From positions 1 through 64,000 of the forward strand of contig ONJF01000011.1 in assembly GCA_900318085.1 (NCBI GenBank): 64,000 bases of DNA, written 5' to 3'. Origin of the DNA: an uncultured Bacteroidales bacterium (lineage in GTDB: Bacteria; Bacteroidota; Bacteroidia; Bacteroidales; F082). The notes under the pieces are model-generated. The model worked only from the letters and a program-made list of their open reading frames with translations, was not told the origin of the DNA and did not search any database. A program made the translations under genes and the position numbers. Of the stretch, positions 33,666 to 42,682 are shown one piece after another (the stretch's first letter is position 1; the number at the start of each line of letters is the position of its first letter).

Positions 33666-34238
33666 ATGAAACTATTCAATATAAAAATGCGGAATGATGA
33701 ATGCAGAATGCAGAATGCGGAATGCAGAATGCAGAATGAATTGAATTGGACTTTGCCCATATTCAGCATTCATAATTCAGCATTCAGCATTGTTTCTTTA
33801 ATAATTGGTTTGGTATTGGCTTGTACGGCCTGCACCACCGACTCATTCAACAAGCGCACCGTGATTCCCGAGGCCGAGTGGGCACAAGAGAATCGTGTGG
33901 CCTTCGACGTAGCTATCGACGACACTTTAAGCCTCTATACGTTCGGCATCGGACTGCGGCATCTTGAAAACTACCGCTACAGCAACCTCTTTGTCTTCCT
34001 TCACACGACAATGCCTAACGGCAACCATACTCATGATACGATAGAATGTACACTCGCCACGCCCGAAGGCCGTTGGATTGGCAAAAGCAGCGGCTCGATG
34101 CGCGACCTTACCGTGCCTCTCAACGCGAACCTGAAGTTCCCGCTGACAGGCAACTATCACTTTGAGCTAGAGCAAGCCATGCGAGAGCCCAAACTGAAAG
34201 GCATCTCCGACATCGGACTATACATCGAAAAACAATGA
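33666..34238 (+). CDS. gldH: GldH-like gliding motility lipoprotein
   Basis: 190 residues from 33666 (an ATG at 33657 overlapping the previous stop is also possible). A lipobox LACTAC precedes the mature domain, whose blocks (WAQENRVAFDV, LRHLENYRYSNLFVFLHTT, GRWIGKSSGS, YHFELEQAMRE, ISDIGLYIEK) fit GldH, an outer-membrane-associated lipoprotein linked to gliding and T9SS in Bacteroidota but also kept in non-gliding Bacteroidales. Odd: the n-region and part of the hydrophobic core of the signal peptide are encoded by an inverted repeat (33688-33792), which makes the signal peptide about 50 residues long. Export may still work since the core LIIGLVLACTAC is intact. Confidence 0.85.
   Translation: MKLFNIKMRNDECRMQNAECRMQNELNWTLPIFSIHNSAFSIVSLIIGLVLACTACTTDSFNKRTVIPEAEWAQENRVAFDVAIDDTLSLYTFGIGLRHLENYRYSNLFVFLHTTMPNGNHTHDTIECTLATPEGRWIGKSSGSMRDLTVPLNANLKFPLTGNYHFELEQAMREPKLKGISDIGLYIEKQ
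33688..33792. repeat. Inverted repeat inside the gldH signal sequence
   Basis: Left arm has tandem GAATGCAGAATGCAGAATG units; right arm has ATTCAGCATTCATAATTCAGC and CATTCAGCATT. The arms pair approximately. Read in frame as CRMQNAECRMQNE and FSIHNSAFSI. Confidence 0.8.
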
Positions 34239-34242
34239 TACC

Positions 34243-36486
34243 ATGAACAATAAAAAGACATCAGAACCAACCAAGTCACACGCGATAAGGAATCTTTGGA
34301 TTATCTTCGGGTCGATATTGCTACTCATCATCCTGTTCTTCTTCTGCGTCGCAAAAGGCTTGTTTGGCACCATGCCCTCCTTTGAGGAGTTGGAAAACCC
34401 CCGCACCAACCTGGCCACCGAAATCATCTCGGCAGACGGCAAATTGCTCGGTACCTATTTCGTGGAAAACCGCTCCAACGTACGTTATGCCGAGTTGTCG
34501 CACTATATGCCTGAAGCCCTCATCAGCATCGAGGATGAGCGTTTCACCGACCACTCGGGCATCGACGAGAAGGCGCTGTTCCGCGTTGCATATGGCGTGA
34601 TAACAGGCAACAAAAAAGGCGGCGGCTCCACCATCACGCAACAGTTGGCCAAGAACCTCTTCCCACGTGGCGAGAACTTGAGCAAACCCAAACTCGTGCT
34701 GCGTAAGTTCCAGGAATGGATCACCGCCACGAAACTGGAGCACAACTACTCGAAGGAAGAAATCGTGGCCATGTACCTCAACACGGTGGCTTTCGGCCAT
34801 AATACCTTCGGCATCCGCTCGGCGGCAAGCACCTTCTTCGACAAGAAACCCAGCGAGATGAACCTCGAGGAATGTGCTCTCATGGCCGGTGTGGTCAACG
34901 CCCCCACCCGTTACAGCCCAATACGTAACCCAGAACGCTCTTTGGAACGCCGTAATCTAGTGCTCAAAAAGATGGTTGAAAACGGCTTTATCACACAAGC
35001 CGAATGCGACTCGGTCTCACAGATTCCCATCGACATGACGCATTTCAACATCAAAGACCACAACACGGGTCAAGCCACCTATTTCCGCGAGTTCTTGCGT
35101 GGCTACCTCACCGCTTGGGCCGACACCACCTACCGCGCCGACGGCACGCCCTATAACATCTACCGCGACGGCCTGCGCATCTACACCACCATCGATTCGC
35201 GCATGCAACGCTATGCAGAAGATGCCGTCAAGGATTTCATGGGGAAGGAACTCCAGCCCATGTTCTACCAACATTGGAAAGGGCATAAGAACGCTCCTTT
35301 CTCCCATCTCACCGCCGACCAAATCGACAACCTGATGGAGACCGCCATGAAACGCAGCGACCGCTATCGCGTGCTGAAGAACGCAGGTGTGCCTTACGAC
35401 TCCATCAAGGCAGAGTTTGAACGCCCCGTGCGCATGACCGTCTTTTCGTGGGACGGCCTTATCGACACCGTCATGTCGCCCATGGACTCTATCCGCTATT
35501 ACAAATGGTTTATGCAAGCCAGCCTTGTCAGCATCGAGTCGCACACAGGGCAGGTGAAAGCTTACGTGGGTGGTTTGGACTACCGTTTCTTCAAGTACGA
35601 CCATGTCACGCAAGCCCGCCGTCAAGTGGGATCCACTTTCAAGCCTTTCCTTTATTCGTATGCCATGGGTGACAGTGAATTCACGCCCTGCACGAAGATT
35701 CCCAACATCCCTTACAACATCGAGCTTCCTGATGGCCGCTTCTGGTCGCCAAGCAACGGCGGTGGCGGCGGCGGCGAGATTACCTTAAAGAGCGCCTTGG
35801 CCCAATCCAACAACTGGATTTCGGCCTACTTGATGAATCATTACGGTCCCGAGGCCATTATCTCCCATGTCCGCCGGATGGGTGTGGAATCGCCCATTGA
35901 CCCTGTTCCCTCCATCTGCTTGGGTTCCTGCGACCTGAAACTGATCGAGATGGTTGGTGCCATGTCCACTTTCGCCAACCAAGGCGTTTATATTAAGCCG
36001 ATGTTCATCACGCGTATTGAAGACAAGAACGGCAACGTCATCCAACGTTTCAGTCCCAAAGAATCGGAAGCCATGAGCGAACTCGCTGCCTATAAGACCA
36101 TCGAGCTAATGAAAGGTGTGGTGCAAAGCGGTACTGGCGTTCGCCTGCGTTCCAAGTATGGCTTCACCAACCCCATAGCAGGCAAGACGGGTACGACACA
36201 AAAGAACAGCGACGGTTACTTCATGGGCATCACCCCCGACTTGACAACGGGCGTTTGGGTGGGTGCTGAAGACCGTAGCGTGCATTTCCGCTCCACACGA
36301 CTGGGCCAAGGCTCGCATACTGCATTACCTATCTGGGCCATGTACATGAAAAAAGTGTATGAGGATAAGAGCCTCAACATTAGCCAAGGCAATTTCCCGA
36401 AACCCAACACACCTGGTGTCGACCTTGACTTTAACTGCTGGCAATACAACGACGAAGAGCGCGACGAATACATCGACGAGTTCTAA
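34243..36486 (+). CDS. mrcA: Class A penicillin-binding protein (PBP1A type)
   Basis: 747 residues: a membrane anchor (about 20-45), a glycosyltransferase domain with EDERFTDHSGID and GGGSTITQQLAKNLF, and a transpeptidase domain with SxxK in GSTFKPF, SNN in AQSNNWIS and KTGTT. It polymerises and cross-links peptidoglycan at the outer face of the inner membrane. It starts 4 bp after gldH, so the two are likely cotranscribed. The transpeptidase motif before the Gly-rich stretch (SNGGGGGGEITL) is longer in Gly than usual. Confidence 0.95.
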   Translation: MNNKKTSEPTKSHAIRNLWIIFGSILLLIILFFFCVAKGLFGTMPSFEELENPRTNLATEIISADGKLLGTYFVENRSNVRYAELSHYMPEALISIEDERFTDHSGIDEKALFRVAYGVITGNKKGGGSTITQQLAKNLFPRGENLSKPKLVLRKFQEWITATKLEHNYSKEEIVAMYLNTVAFGHNTFGIRSAASTFFDKKPSEMNLEECALMAGVVNAPTRYSPIRNPERSLERRNLVLKKMVENGFITQAECDSVSQIPIDMTHFNIKDHNTGQATYFREFLRGYLTAWADTTYRADGTPYNIYRDGLRIYTTIDSRMQRYAEDAVKDFMGKELQPMFYQHWKGHKNAPFSHLTADQIDNLMETAMKRSDRYRVLKNAGVPYDSIKAEFERPVRMTVFSWDGLIDTVMSPMDSIRYYKWFMQASLVSIESHTGQVKAYVGGLDYRFFKYDHVTQARRQVGSTFKPFLYSYAMGDSEFTPCTKIPNIPYNIELPDGRFWSPSNGGGGGGEITLKSALAQSNNWISAYLMNHYGPEAIISHVRRMGVESPIDPVPSICLGSCDLKLIEMVGAMSTFANQGVYIKPMFITRIEDKNGNVIQRFSPKESEAMSELAAYKTIELMKGVVQSGTGVRLRSKYGFTNPIAGKTGTTQKNSDGYFMGITPDLTTGVWVGAEDRSVHFRSTRLGQGSHTALPIWAMYMKKVYEDKSLNISQGNFPKPNTPGVDLDFNCWQYNDEERDEYIDEF

Positions 36487-36558
36487 AACCAATGAGTCAC
36501 CGAGCCTGCAGACCTTTATAAGGCCAAAGGTTCGAAGCACCCTTTAACTACTACAACC

Positions 36559-37569
36559 ATGACTTCAAATTTTGTCGACTATGTGAAAATCTTCTGCCGC
36601 TCGGGCAAGGGCGGTGCAGGTTCATTGCATTTCCGCAGGGAAAAATACATCCCAAAAGGAGGTCCTGACGGCGGCGACGGCGGACGCGGCGGCAATGTCA
36701 TCCTGCGCGGCAACGCCCAGCTGTGGACCCTGCTTCATCTGCGTTATACCAAACATATCTTTGCCGGTGATGGCGTACCTGGAGGAAAAAACCAACTCAC
36801 AGGTGCTGCTGGCGACGACTTCTACATCGACGTGCCTTTAGGCACTGTGGCCTACCGCGCCGAAGACCACACCATGTTGGGTGAGATCACAGAAGACAAG
36901 CAAGAAGTCGTGTTGCTTAAAGGCGGACGCGGCGGCAAGGGCAATGCCTTCTTCAAAACAGCCACCTTGCAGGCACCCAAGTTCGCACAACCTGGTGAAC
37001 CCAACCAAGAGGAATGGATTACTTTGGAACTCAAGTTGTTGGCGGATGTCGGACTGGTCGGCTTCCCCAACGCGGGCAAGTCGACATTGCTCTCCGTAGT
37101 CTCGGCAGCCAAACCAGAGATTGCCGACTATCCCTTCACTACCCTCGTCCCCAACCTCGGCATCGTCAGCTATCGCGGACATAGAAGTTTCGTCATGGCC
37201 GACATCCCTGGCATCATCGAAGGCGCTGCGGAAGGCAAAGGACTGGGAATCCGGTTTTTGAGACACATCGAAAGAAACTCCACCTTATTGTTTATGGTGC
37301 CTGCCAACACGGAAGACGTGAAAGCGGAATATGACATCCTGCTCAACGAACTGAAGAAATACAACCCCGAGCTAATGGACAAAGACCGCATTTTGGCCAT
37401 CACGAAGTGCGACCTCGTTGACGATGACACCATCAAGAACATCAAGAAACACCTGCCCAAGAAAGTGCCGCATGTCTTCATCAGTTCTGTGGCACAAAAA
37501 GGCATTGAAGAACTGAAAGACCTCATCTGGCTGACGCTGAACAAAAACGACGAGGAGGAGGACTGGTAA
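36559..37569 (+). CDS. obgE: Obg-family GTPase
   Basis: 336 residues: glycine-rich Obg fold (about 1-158: [23 protein letters not shown]), then a G domain with G1 [10 protein letters not shown]3 [10 protein letters not shown]4 TKCD and the SS(V/A) G5. It helps large ribosomal subunit assembly and the stringent response. It lacks the C-terminal OCT domain seen in Firmicutes; this short form is normal for Bacteroidota. Confidence 0.96.
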   Translation: MTSNFVDYVKIFCRSGKGGAGSLHFRREKYIPKGGPDGGDGGRGGNVILRGNAQLWTLLHLRYTKHIFAGDGVPGGKNQLTGAAGDDFYIDVPLGTVAYRAEDHTMLGEITEDKQEVVLLKGGRGGKGNAFFKTATLQAPKFAQPGEPNQEEWITLELKLLADVGLVGFPNAGKSTLLSVVSAAKPEIADYPFTTLVPNLGIVSYRGHRSFVMADIPGIIEGAAEGKGLGIRFLRHIERNSTLLFMVPANTEDVKAEYDILLNELKKYNPELMDKDRILAITKCDLVDDDTIKNIKKHLPKKVPHVFISSVAQKGIEELKDLIWLTLNKNDEEEDW

Positions 37570-38148
37570 ATGGAAGCCCTCTCCACCATCGACTCCGATC
37601 TTTTTCTATTCCTTAACGGTCTCCATGCCGACTGGATGGATGGGGTGATGGTGCTCATCACACAAATGTGGGTGTGGCTACCCCTATACCTATTATTATT
37701 ATATTGGACCGTGAAGCAATACGGCAAACGCTGTTGGTGGATCTTCCTAGCAGTAGCCCTCGTTGTGCTTTGCTCCGACCAACTCTCCGCCCATGTCTGC
37801 AAGCCTCTTTTTCAACGGCTCCGGCCATGTTATAATGCCGATTTACAAGGCTTAATACACCTTCCCAAAGGCATGGCGGGCGGACAATATGGTTTCGTAT
37901 CCTCCCATGCCGCCAACACCTTTGCCATAGCCGCCTTTTTAACTGCAGCATTGCGTAAAAACTACAAGTGGATGGGGATTGCGCTCTATCTGTGGGCTTT
38001 CATCTCCAGCTACAGCCGCATCTACATTGGTTATCATTACCCTGGCGACATCCTCTGCGGTGCCGTATTGGGCATACTTGTCGGGCTGACACTATGGAAA
38101 GTGTTTCAGCTTTTGGTTGTAAAAAAGATCTGGAAATCAGAACAATGA
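37570..38148 (+). CDS. PAP2-family phosphatase
   Basis: 192 residues, polytopic membrane protein with the three PAP2 motifs: KPLFQRLRPC, SSHA (near 115) and SRIYIGYHYPGD. Members remove phosphate from lipid pyrophosphates such as undecaprenyl pyrophosphate, or from phosphatidate derivatives. It abuts obg, its ATG following the obg stop directly, so it is likely translated from the same message. Its 3' end overlaps the convergent SAM-hydrolysing gene by 12 bp. Confidence 0.9.
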   Translation: MEALSTIDSDLFLFLNGLHADWMDGVMVLITQMWVWLPLYLLLLYWTVKQYGKRCWWIFLAVALVVLCSDQLSAHVCKPLFQRLRPCYNADLQGLIHLPKGMAGGQYGFVSSHAANTFAIAAFLTAALRKNYKWMGIALYLWAFISSYSRIYIGYHYPGDILCGAVLGILVGLTLWKVFQLLVVKKIWKSEQ

Positions 38149-38952
38149 ACCCGATGTGGTAGTTGGCTTGCCGTCATCGAATACCACCTTGATGGTCGAC
38201 TGCAGTTCAATACCGCAAAGCGAAGCCAGCTTGGCCTTGTTCAAGGCAAGTTCAAGATAGCCGTGAGTGCCGAAGATAGCCACCAAGTCGACCACATCGA
38301 CATCGAGATAACTGTCGGAAATCTCGTCAACCGTATAGAGGTCGCCCTTGACCATAATGGTGAAGTCACGGCCACGGCGCTCCTGCTCGAAGAGTTCCTT
38401 GGAAATGTTGGTAATCAAGTTGTCATAGGAATCGATGTGCATCACGACGCCCTCGATGGTGTTATCGCGTGCCACGGCACAGAAAGTACCGCCTGGATTC
38501 AGCTTTAGACGCGGCTCGCCGATGCTCGACAACGGCTCACCTTTGGCAATCATCACGGCGACTTTTGCGAAACGGTCGCGCGTGGCAAAAGTGAAGAAAT
38601 CGGAGTCCTGTATCACATCGATGCACACTGCCTCTTCATACTTCCCATCAAGAATGTGACTAAAAATGCCATTGTCGGTCGAGATGAAAAACTGTCCCTC
38701 GGCCTTTACCACCACATGGGGGCATTCCGCCGACTCGATGGTATCGACAGCAATGATGTGAATCGTCCCAGGAGGGAAACAACGATAGCAATTCTTGAGC
38801 GTAAAACCCGCCTGCGAGACATTGAACGGCTCAATTTCGTGGGTCACGTCAACAATAGTAGCATTCGGCAACTGCGACAAAATGGTGCCTTTCACCGCAG
38901 CGGCATAATAATCCTTTGTACCCCAATCGCTTGTTAATGTGATAATTGCCAT
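38137..38952 (-). CDS. SAM hydroxide adenosyltransferase (DUF62 family)
   Basis: 271 residues of the DUF62/fluorinase-like family; enzymes of this group split S-adenosylmethionine with water into adenosine and methionine. Visible family blocks: ITLTSDWGTKDYYAAAVKG, IVDVTHEI, HIIAVD and FFISTDNGIFSHIL in the N-terminal domain, and the DSYDNLITNI block in the C-terminal domain. Cytosolic. Own promoter at 38994. Confidence 0.9.
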   Translation of the reverse strand: MAIITLTSDWGTKDYYAAAVKGTILSQLPNATIVDVTHEIEPFNVSQAGFTLKNCYRCFPPGTIHIIAVDTIESAECPHVVVKAEGQFFISTDNGIFSHILDGKYEEAVCIDVIQDSDFFTFATRDRFAKVAVMIAKGEPLSSIGEPRLKLNPGGTFCAVARDNTIEGVVMHIDSYDNLITNISKELFEQERRGRDFTIMVKGDLYTVDEISDSYLDVDVVDLVAIFGTHGYLELALNKAKLASLCGIELQSTIKVVFDDGKPTTTSGSLF

Positions 38953-38993
38953 TGTTAACCCAAATTGTGATATACTCCCAATAAACAGAAATG

Positions 38994-39001
38994 CAAAGGT
39001 A
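38994..39001 (-). promoter_or_regulatory. -7 element for the SAM hydroxide adenosyltransferase gene
   Basis: TACCTTTG on the minus strand, 41 bp before the start codon. Confidence 0.6.
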
Positions 39002-39096
39002 TATTATTTATATCAATTCTGCCATAGGTTTTTCGATTTTTTCCATATTTTTTCTTGTTAGGCCAATTATCTTCATTTTCCTTATCAAAAATAGAT

Positions 39097-39104
39097 TATC
39101 TTTG
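39097..39104 (+). promoter_or_regulatory. -7 element for the phoH-purC operon
   Basis: TATCTTTG, 17 bp before the phoH ATG. Confidence 0.6.
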
Positions 39105-39121
39105 CGCCACAATCAAACACT

Positions 39122-40138
39122 ATGGCAGAGCAGATCCTACAGATAGAAAATGTTGACCCTAAAGAACTTCACGGACCCAACGACAAGTACTTAGAGTTGG
39201 TGAAGAGCATGTTCCCCAAGTTGAAAATCATTGCTCGCGGCGACTTCGTGAAAGTGATTGGCGATGACGAAGAGATAGAGTATTTCACCAACCGCTACGA
39301 GACCTTGATGGTGCAACTGGAGCGTTTCGGCAAGCTCACCGCACAGACCGTGGAAGATGTGATGATGGCCAGCACAGATAGTGAGTTGCAACAAAAGATG
39401 TCGGAGAGCGATGTGCTCGTATTTGGACGCAGCGGTGTGCCCGTCAAGGCCATCACCGCCAACCAAAAACGCATGGTGACGGCATCGGAGCAGAAGGACT
39501 TGGTTTTCGCCATCGGTCCTGCTGGTACGGGAAAGACCTACACCGCCGTGGCTTTGGCCGTCCGTGCCCTGAAAGCCAAACAGGTCAGAAGGATCATTTT
39601 GACCCGTCCTGCCGTCGAAGCCGACGAACATCTTGGTTTTCTCCCTGGCGACCTCAAGGACAAGCTCGACCCCTATCTACAGCCGCTTTATGACGCCTTG
39701 CGTGACATGATACCTGGCACCAAACTTGAGGGTTATCTCGAAGACCACACTATTGAAATTGCGCCGCTGGCCTTCATGCGCGGCCGCACCTTGGACCATG
39801 CCTTTGTCATCCTCGATGAGGCGCAGAACGCCACGCGCAGCCAGCTGAAGATGTTCCTCACCCGCATGGGACGCTCGGCAAAGTTCATCGTCACCGGCGA
39901 CATCACCCAAATCGACCTGCCGCCCAAGACGCCCTCGGGATTGCCCCAGGCCATGGAGGTGCTAAAAGATGTGAAAGGCATTGAATTCATCTATCTGGAT
40001 GACAAGGATGTGGTGAGACATAAATTGGTCACCGACATAATTAATGCCTATAAACGGCATAATGTAGAGACGCAAGATTTTGCCTCTCTTCCGACCGAAC
40101 AACAATTAAACGATTCAACAATCAACAATCAACAATAA
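39122..40138 (+). CDS. phoH: PhoH-family ATPase
   Basis: 338 residues. RecD-like ATPase with Walker [12 protein letters not shown] (near 135) and Walker [11 protein letters not shown] (near 225); family role is probably RNA-related and is not settled. It is followed 2 bp later by purC. The natural protein seems to end around IINAYKRH (near 314): the next residues, [11 protein letters not shown], come from a degenerate 28-bp palindrome, and the final STINNQQ from an AAC-rich repeat. Confidence 0.93.
   Translation: MAEQILQIENVDPKELHGPNDKYLELVKSMFPKLKIIARGDFVKVIGDDEEIEYFTNRYETLMVQLERFGKLTAQTVEDVMMASTDSELQQKMSESDVLVFGRSGVPVKAITANQKRMVTASEQKDLVFAIGPAGTGKTYTAVALAVRALKAKQVRRIILTRPAVEADEHLGFLPGDLKDKLDPYLQPLYDALRDMIPGTKLEGYLEDHTIEIAPLAFMRGRTLDHAFVILDEAQNATRSQLKMFLTRMGRSAKFIVTGDITQIDLPPKTPSGLPQAMEVLKDVKGIEFIYLDDKDVVRHKLVTDIINAYKRHNVETQDFASLPTEQQLNDSTINNQQ
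40064..40091. repeat. 28-bp palindrome (GTAGAGACG family), copy 8, degenerate, in the phoH C-terminus
   Basis: Left arm GTAGAGACGCAA intact; right arm TTGCCTCTCTTC has two changes from the consensus. Read in frame as the phoH tail. Confidence 0.7.
40099..40138. repeat. AAC-rich repeat at the phoH 3' end
   Basis: ACAACAATTAAACGATTCAA followed by three CAAcAATCAA-type units. Its reverse complement resembles the spacer at 51977-52030. Confidence 0.5.
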
Positions 40139-40140
40139 TA

Positions 40141-41088
40141 ATGAACGCATTAACCAGAACAGATTACCAATTCCCTGGCCAGACCAAGGTGTATCACGGC
40201 AAGGTCCGCGATTGTTATTTCATCAACGACGAATATATGGTGATGGTCGCCACCGACCGCATCTCGGCTTTCGACGTCATCCTGCCCAAGGGCATCCCCT
40301 ATAAGGGACAGGTGCTCAACCAGATTGCCGCCATGTTCCTCGACGCCACCGCCGACATCGTCCCCAACTGGAAGCTCGCCACCCCCGACCCGATGGTCAC
40401 CGTGGGTCGCCTCTGCAAGCCCTTCCCCATCGAGATGATTATCCGTGGCTACCTCACTGGCAGCTCATGGCGCACCTACAAGAGCGGTCAACACACCATC
40501 TGCGGCGTGCAGATCCCTGACGGCATGATGGAGCACCAGCGTTTCGCTGAGCCTATCATCACCCCGACCACCAAGGCCGAGGAAGGCCATGACGAGGACA
40601 TCTCACGCGAGGAAATCATCAGCCGTGGACTCATCAGCGAGAGCGACTATGTGCAGATTGAGGACATCACCCGCAAGCTCTTCCAGCGCGGTACCGAAAT
40701 CGCCGCCAAGCAAGGTCTGATTCTCGTCGATACCAAATACGAGTTCGGCAAGATTGGCGACCAAATCGTGCTGATGGACGAAATCCACACTCCAGACTCG
40801 TCGCGCTACTTCATCGCCGACCAATACGAAGAACGCTTCGCCAAGAGCGAGCCGCAGGTGCAACTCTCGAAAGAATTCGTCCGCGAGTGGCTGATGGCCA
40901 ACGGCTTCCAGGGCAAGGAAGGCCAGCAAGTTCCGGAGATGACGCCCGAATATGTCAACAGTGTTTCGGAGCGCTACATTGAACTTTACGAGAAGGTCAC
41001 AGGACACAGGTTTGAGAAGGCGCCGGATTCGGAAGACCTTTTGAAACGCATTGAAGGCAATGTGATGAACTACCTAAAACTGAGATGA
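40141..41088 (+). CDS. purC: Phosphoribosylaminoimidazole-succinocarboxamide synthase
   Basis: 315 residues. Joins CAIR and aspartate in purine synthesis. Shows the family openings [30 protein letters not shown], the [15 protein letters not shown] block and [14 protein letters not shown]. The length is that of the longer bacterial form. It lies between phoH and a small lipoprotein gene whose start overlaps the purC stop by 4 bp. Confidence 0.96.
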   Translation: MNALTRTDYQFPGQTKVYHGKVRDCYFINDEYMVMVATDRISAFDVILPKGIPYKGQVLNQIAAMFLDATADIVPNWKLATPDPMVTVGRLCKPFPIEMIIRGYLTGSSWRTYKSGQHTICGVQIPDGMMEHQRFAEPIITPTTKAEEGHDEDISREEIISRGLISESDYVQIEDITRKLFQRGTEIAAKQGLILVDTKYEFGKIGDQIVLMDEIHTPDSSRYFIADQYEERFAKSEPQVQLSKEFVREWLMANGFQGKEGQQVPEMTPEYVNSVSERYIELYEKVTGHRFEKAPDSEDLLKRIEGNVMNYLKLR

Positions 41089-41765
41089 AAAACTCGTTTC
41101 TCATCATCCTCGCCTTCTCTTTCTTGGGCGGTTTCTTTGCTTCATGCACAACCAACCGTGGCTTTGTGTCAACAGTAAAGCGAGCCGAGATTCAACAAGT
41201 GCAGCAATTCGAGCCGTTGACACTTGTCGGTATTATCGAAAAGGGCGACAAAATAGCTTATAGTGACTCGCTTACAGAAATCGCCCAAGGACTGTTTGAG
41301 ACCGCCCTTTCAAACGACAAGACGATTCCTGTGACTGAAAAGATTGTCATTGAAGACAGTATCGTCAACGATAAGGTTCAATATGAAATCTACTTGATGA
41401 TGAGATACATAAATGGCAGAGTCCACGTCCAAGACATCCCCATACCGCCCACCATCGATTCCATTCTTGAAGCACGAAACGAACGCTTTGGCTTGTTGGC
41501 CTATAGCCAGGGGTTTGTCAGAACGGACGACAACTATGACAAAGAATTCGGCAAGGGAGCAGCAATTGCCCTTCTGACTTTGGGTACATATTATAAGATG
41601 CCTAACAAGTACGTAACCCATGGTGGGATTGTCATTGTGGACAGCCAAAACAACAATGTAGCCTTTGTGGCCGCTGAAAGTTTCAATTACCATCCAATGA
41701 AAGCCGACACCTATCAAAAAATGATGATAGGGCTTGTCCGTCTTTTCAGAAAACGGTACTACTAA
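41085..41765 (+). CDS. Putative lipoprotein of unknown function
   Basis: 226 residues with a signal peptide and lipobox (FFASC, Cys21). The rest is soluble and of mixed helix and strand; I recognise no domain. The ATGA overlap with purC indicates translational coupling, but there is no evident link to purine synthesis. No transmembrane helix is seen beyond the signal peptide. Confidence 0.75.
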   Translation: MKNSFLIILAFSFLGGFFASCTTNRGFVSTVKRAEIQQVQQFEPLTLVGIIEKGDKIAYSDSLTEIAQGLFETALSNDKTIPVTEKIVIEDSIVNDKVQYEIYLMMRYINGRVHVQDIPIPPTIDSILEARNERFGLLAYSQGFVRTDDNYDKEFGKGAAIALLTLGTYYKMPNKYVTHGGIVIVDSQNNNVAFVAAESFNYHPMKADTYQKMMIGLVRLFRKRYY

Positions 41766-41769
41766 GTAC

Positions 41770-42681
41770 TCACGAAAGGCCTACCTCTATCCAGCCTCCT
41801 TCCTTAAAGTTGACTACGCTGCGGTAGCCTGCTTTCTTCAAGGCTTCCTCGGCAGCGGCAAACTCCAAAGTGATTTCGCTGAAGTGGTGGGCGTCGGCGG
41901 AGATAATGGCGGGAACGCCCATTTTGCAAGCCTCTTCCATCAGCCAAGGCGAGGGATAGAAGCCGTTGTAGCGTTTCTTGTAGATGCCGCGTGTGTTGAT
42001 TTCCATCACGAGGCCTTTCTGTCGGATAAGGTCGAGGGTTTCGAGGGCGAGTTTGCGATACCATGGCTCGTCTTCATGGAAATAACGGTCGCGGTTGTGC
42101 ATCTTGATTTTGTCGAAGTGGGCGATGATATCAAACTGCTCGTTTTCGATCATTTCGTTCGATTGTTCGAAAAAGCGGCGCACGGCACGACGGATGTCGC
42201 CATCGAAGAATTTCTGCAAGCCTTCGTCATAGACCTCCCACTTGGGGCCGTCAATGAACCAGATTTGTTCAGCTATCGAAAACGGCGTTTCGACAGGCTC
42301 AACGACCTTAGTTTTTGCAGGTCCCTGAGCCTGTCGAAGGGCCGGATTAATAACAAGATGCACTCCACCAATAAGATAATCAAGGTGATATTTTTCTTTG
42401 GTCTCGGCAAAAGGCTCGGAAATACCTGTAAGGTAGTCGGTCTCCAAAGCGCAATAGATGTCGATTTTGTCTTTGAATTCCGCTTTCAGCTGGTCAATTT
42501 CAGCCACATAACACGGCATGTCGGCCGATTTCACCGAGAATGTATTATCGAAAGGTAGCGGACTATGTTCCGAAAAACCTATCGTGGTCAAGCCCTGACG
42601 GATAGCCTCTTCCACGATTTCATGGGGCTGGGATTTGCCGTCGCTGTAAACACTATGTGTGTGTAAATTAAAATTTTGCAT
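41770..42681 (-). CDS. PHP-domain phosphatase (histidinol-phosphatase-like) with repeat insertion
   Basis: 303 residues. PHP fold with the metal-binding motifs NLHTHSVYSDG (residues 3-13), GFSEHSPLPF, HFDKIKMHNRD and SADAHH near the C-terminus. Members of this branch remove phosphate from histidinol phosphate. An in-frame repeat at about residues 115-131 (RQAQGPAKTKVVEPVET) lies between the GGVHLVI strand and the next helix, probably as a surface loop. It is followed on the same strand by nothing for 5 bp before the convergent lipoprotein gene. Confidence 0.85.
   Translation of the reverse strand: MQNFNLHTHSVYSDGKSQPHEIVEEAIRQGLTTIGFSEHSPLPFDNTFSVKSADMPCYVAEIDQLKAEFKDKIDIYCALETDYLTGISEPFAETKEKYHLDYLIGGVHLVINPALRQAQGPAKTKVVEPVETPFSIAEQIWFIDGPKWEVYDEGLQKFFDGDIRRAVRRFFEQSNEMIENEQFDIIAHFDKIKMHNRDRYFHEDEPWYRKLALETLDLIRQKGLVMEINTRGIYKKRYNGFYPSPWLMEEACKMGVPAIISADAHHFSEITLEFAAAEEALKKAGYRSVVNFKEGGWIEVGLS
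42289..42338. repeat. TTCGACAGGCTCA inverted repeat, in frame in the PHP phosphatase
   Basis: Arms TTCGACAGGCTCA (42289-42301) and TGAGCCTGTCGAA (42326-42338) pair perfectly over 13 bp. A half copy is at 45144-45156. Confidence 0.9.
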
Positions 42682-42682
42682 A

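Noticed and set aside
33688-33792. Simple microsatellite
   Set aside because: The right side carries the approximate complement of the left, so it is an inverted repeat element and not only a slippage tract.
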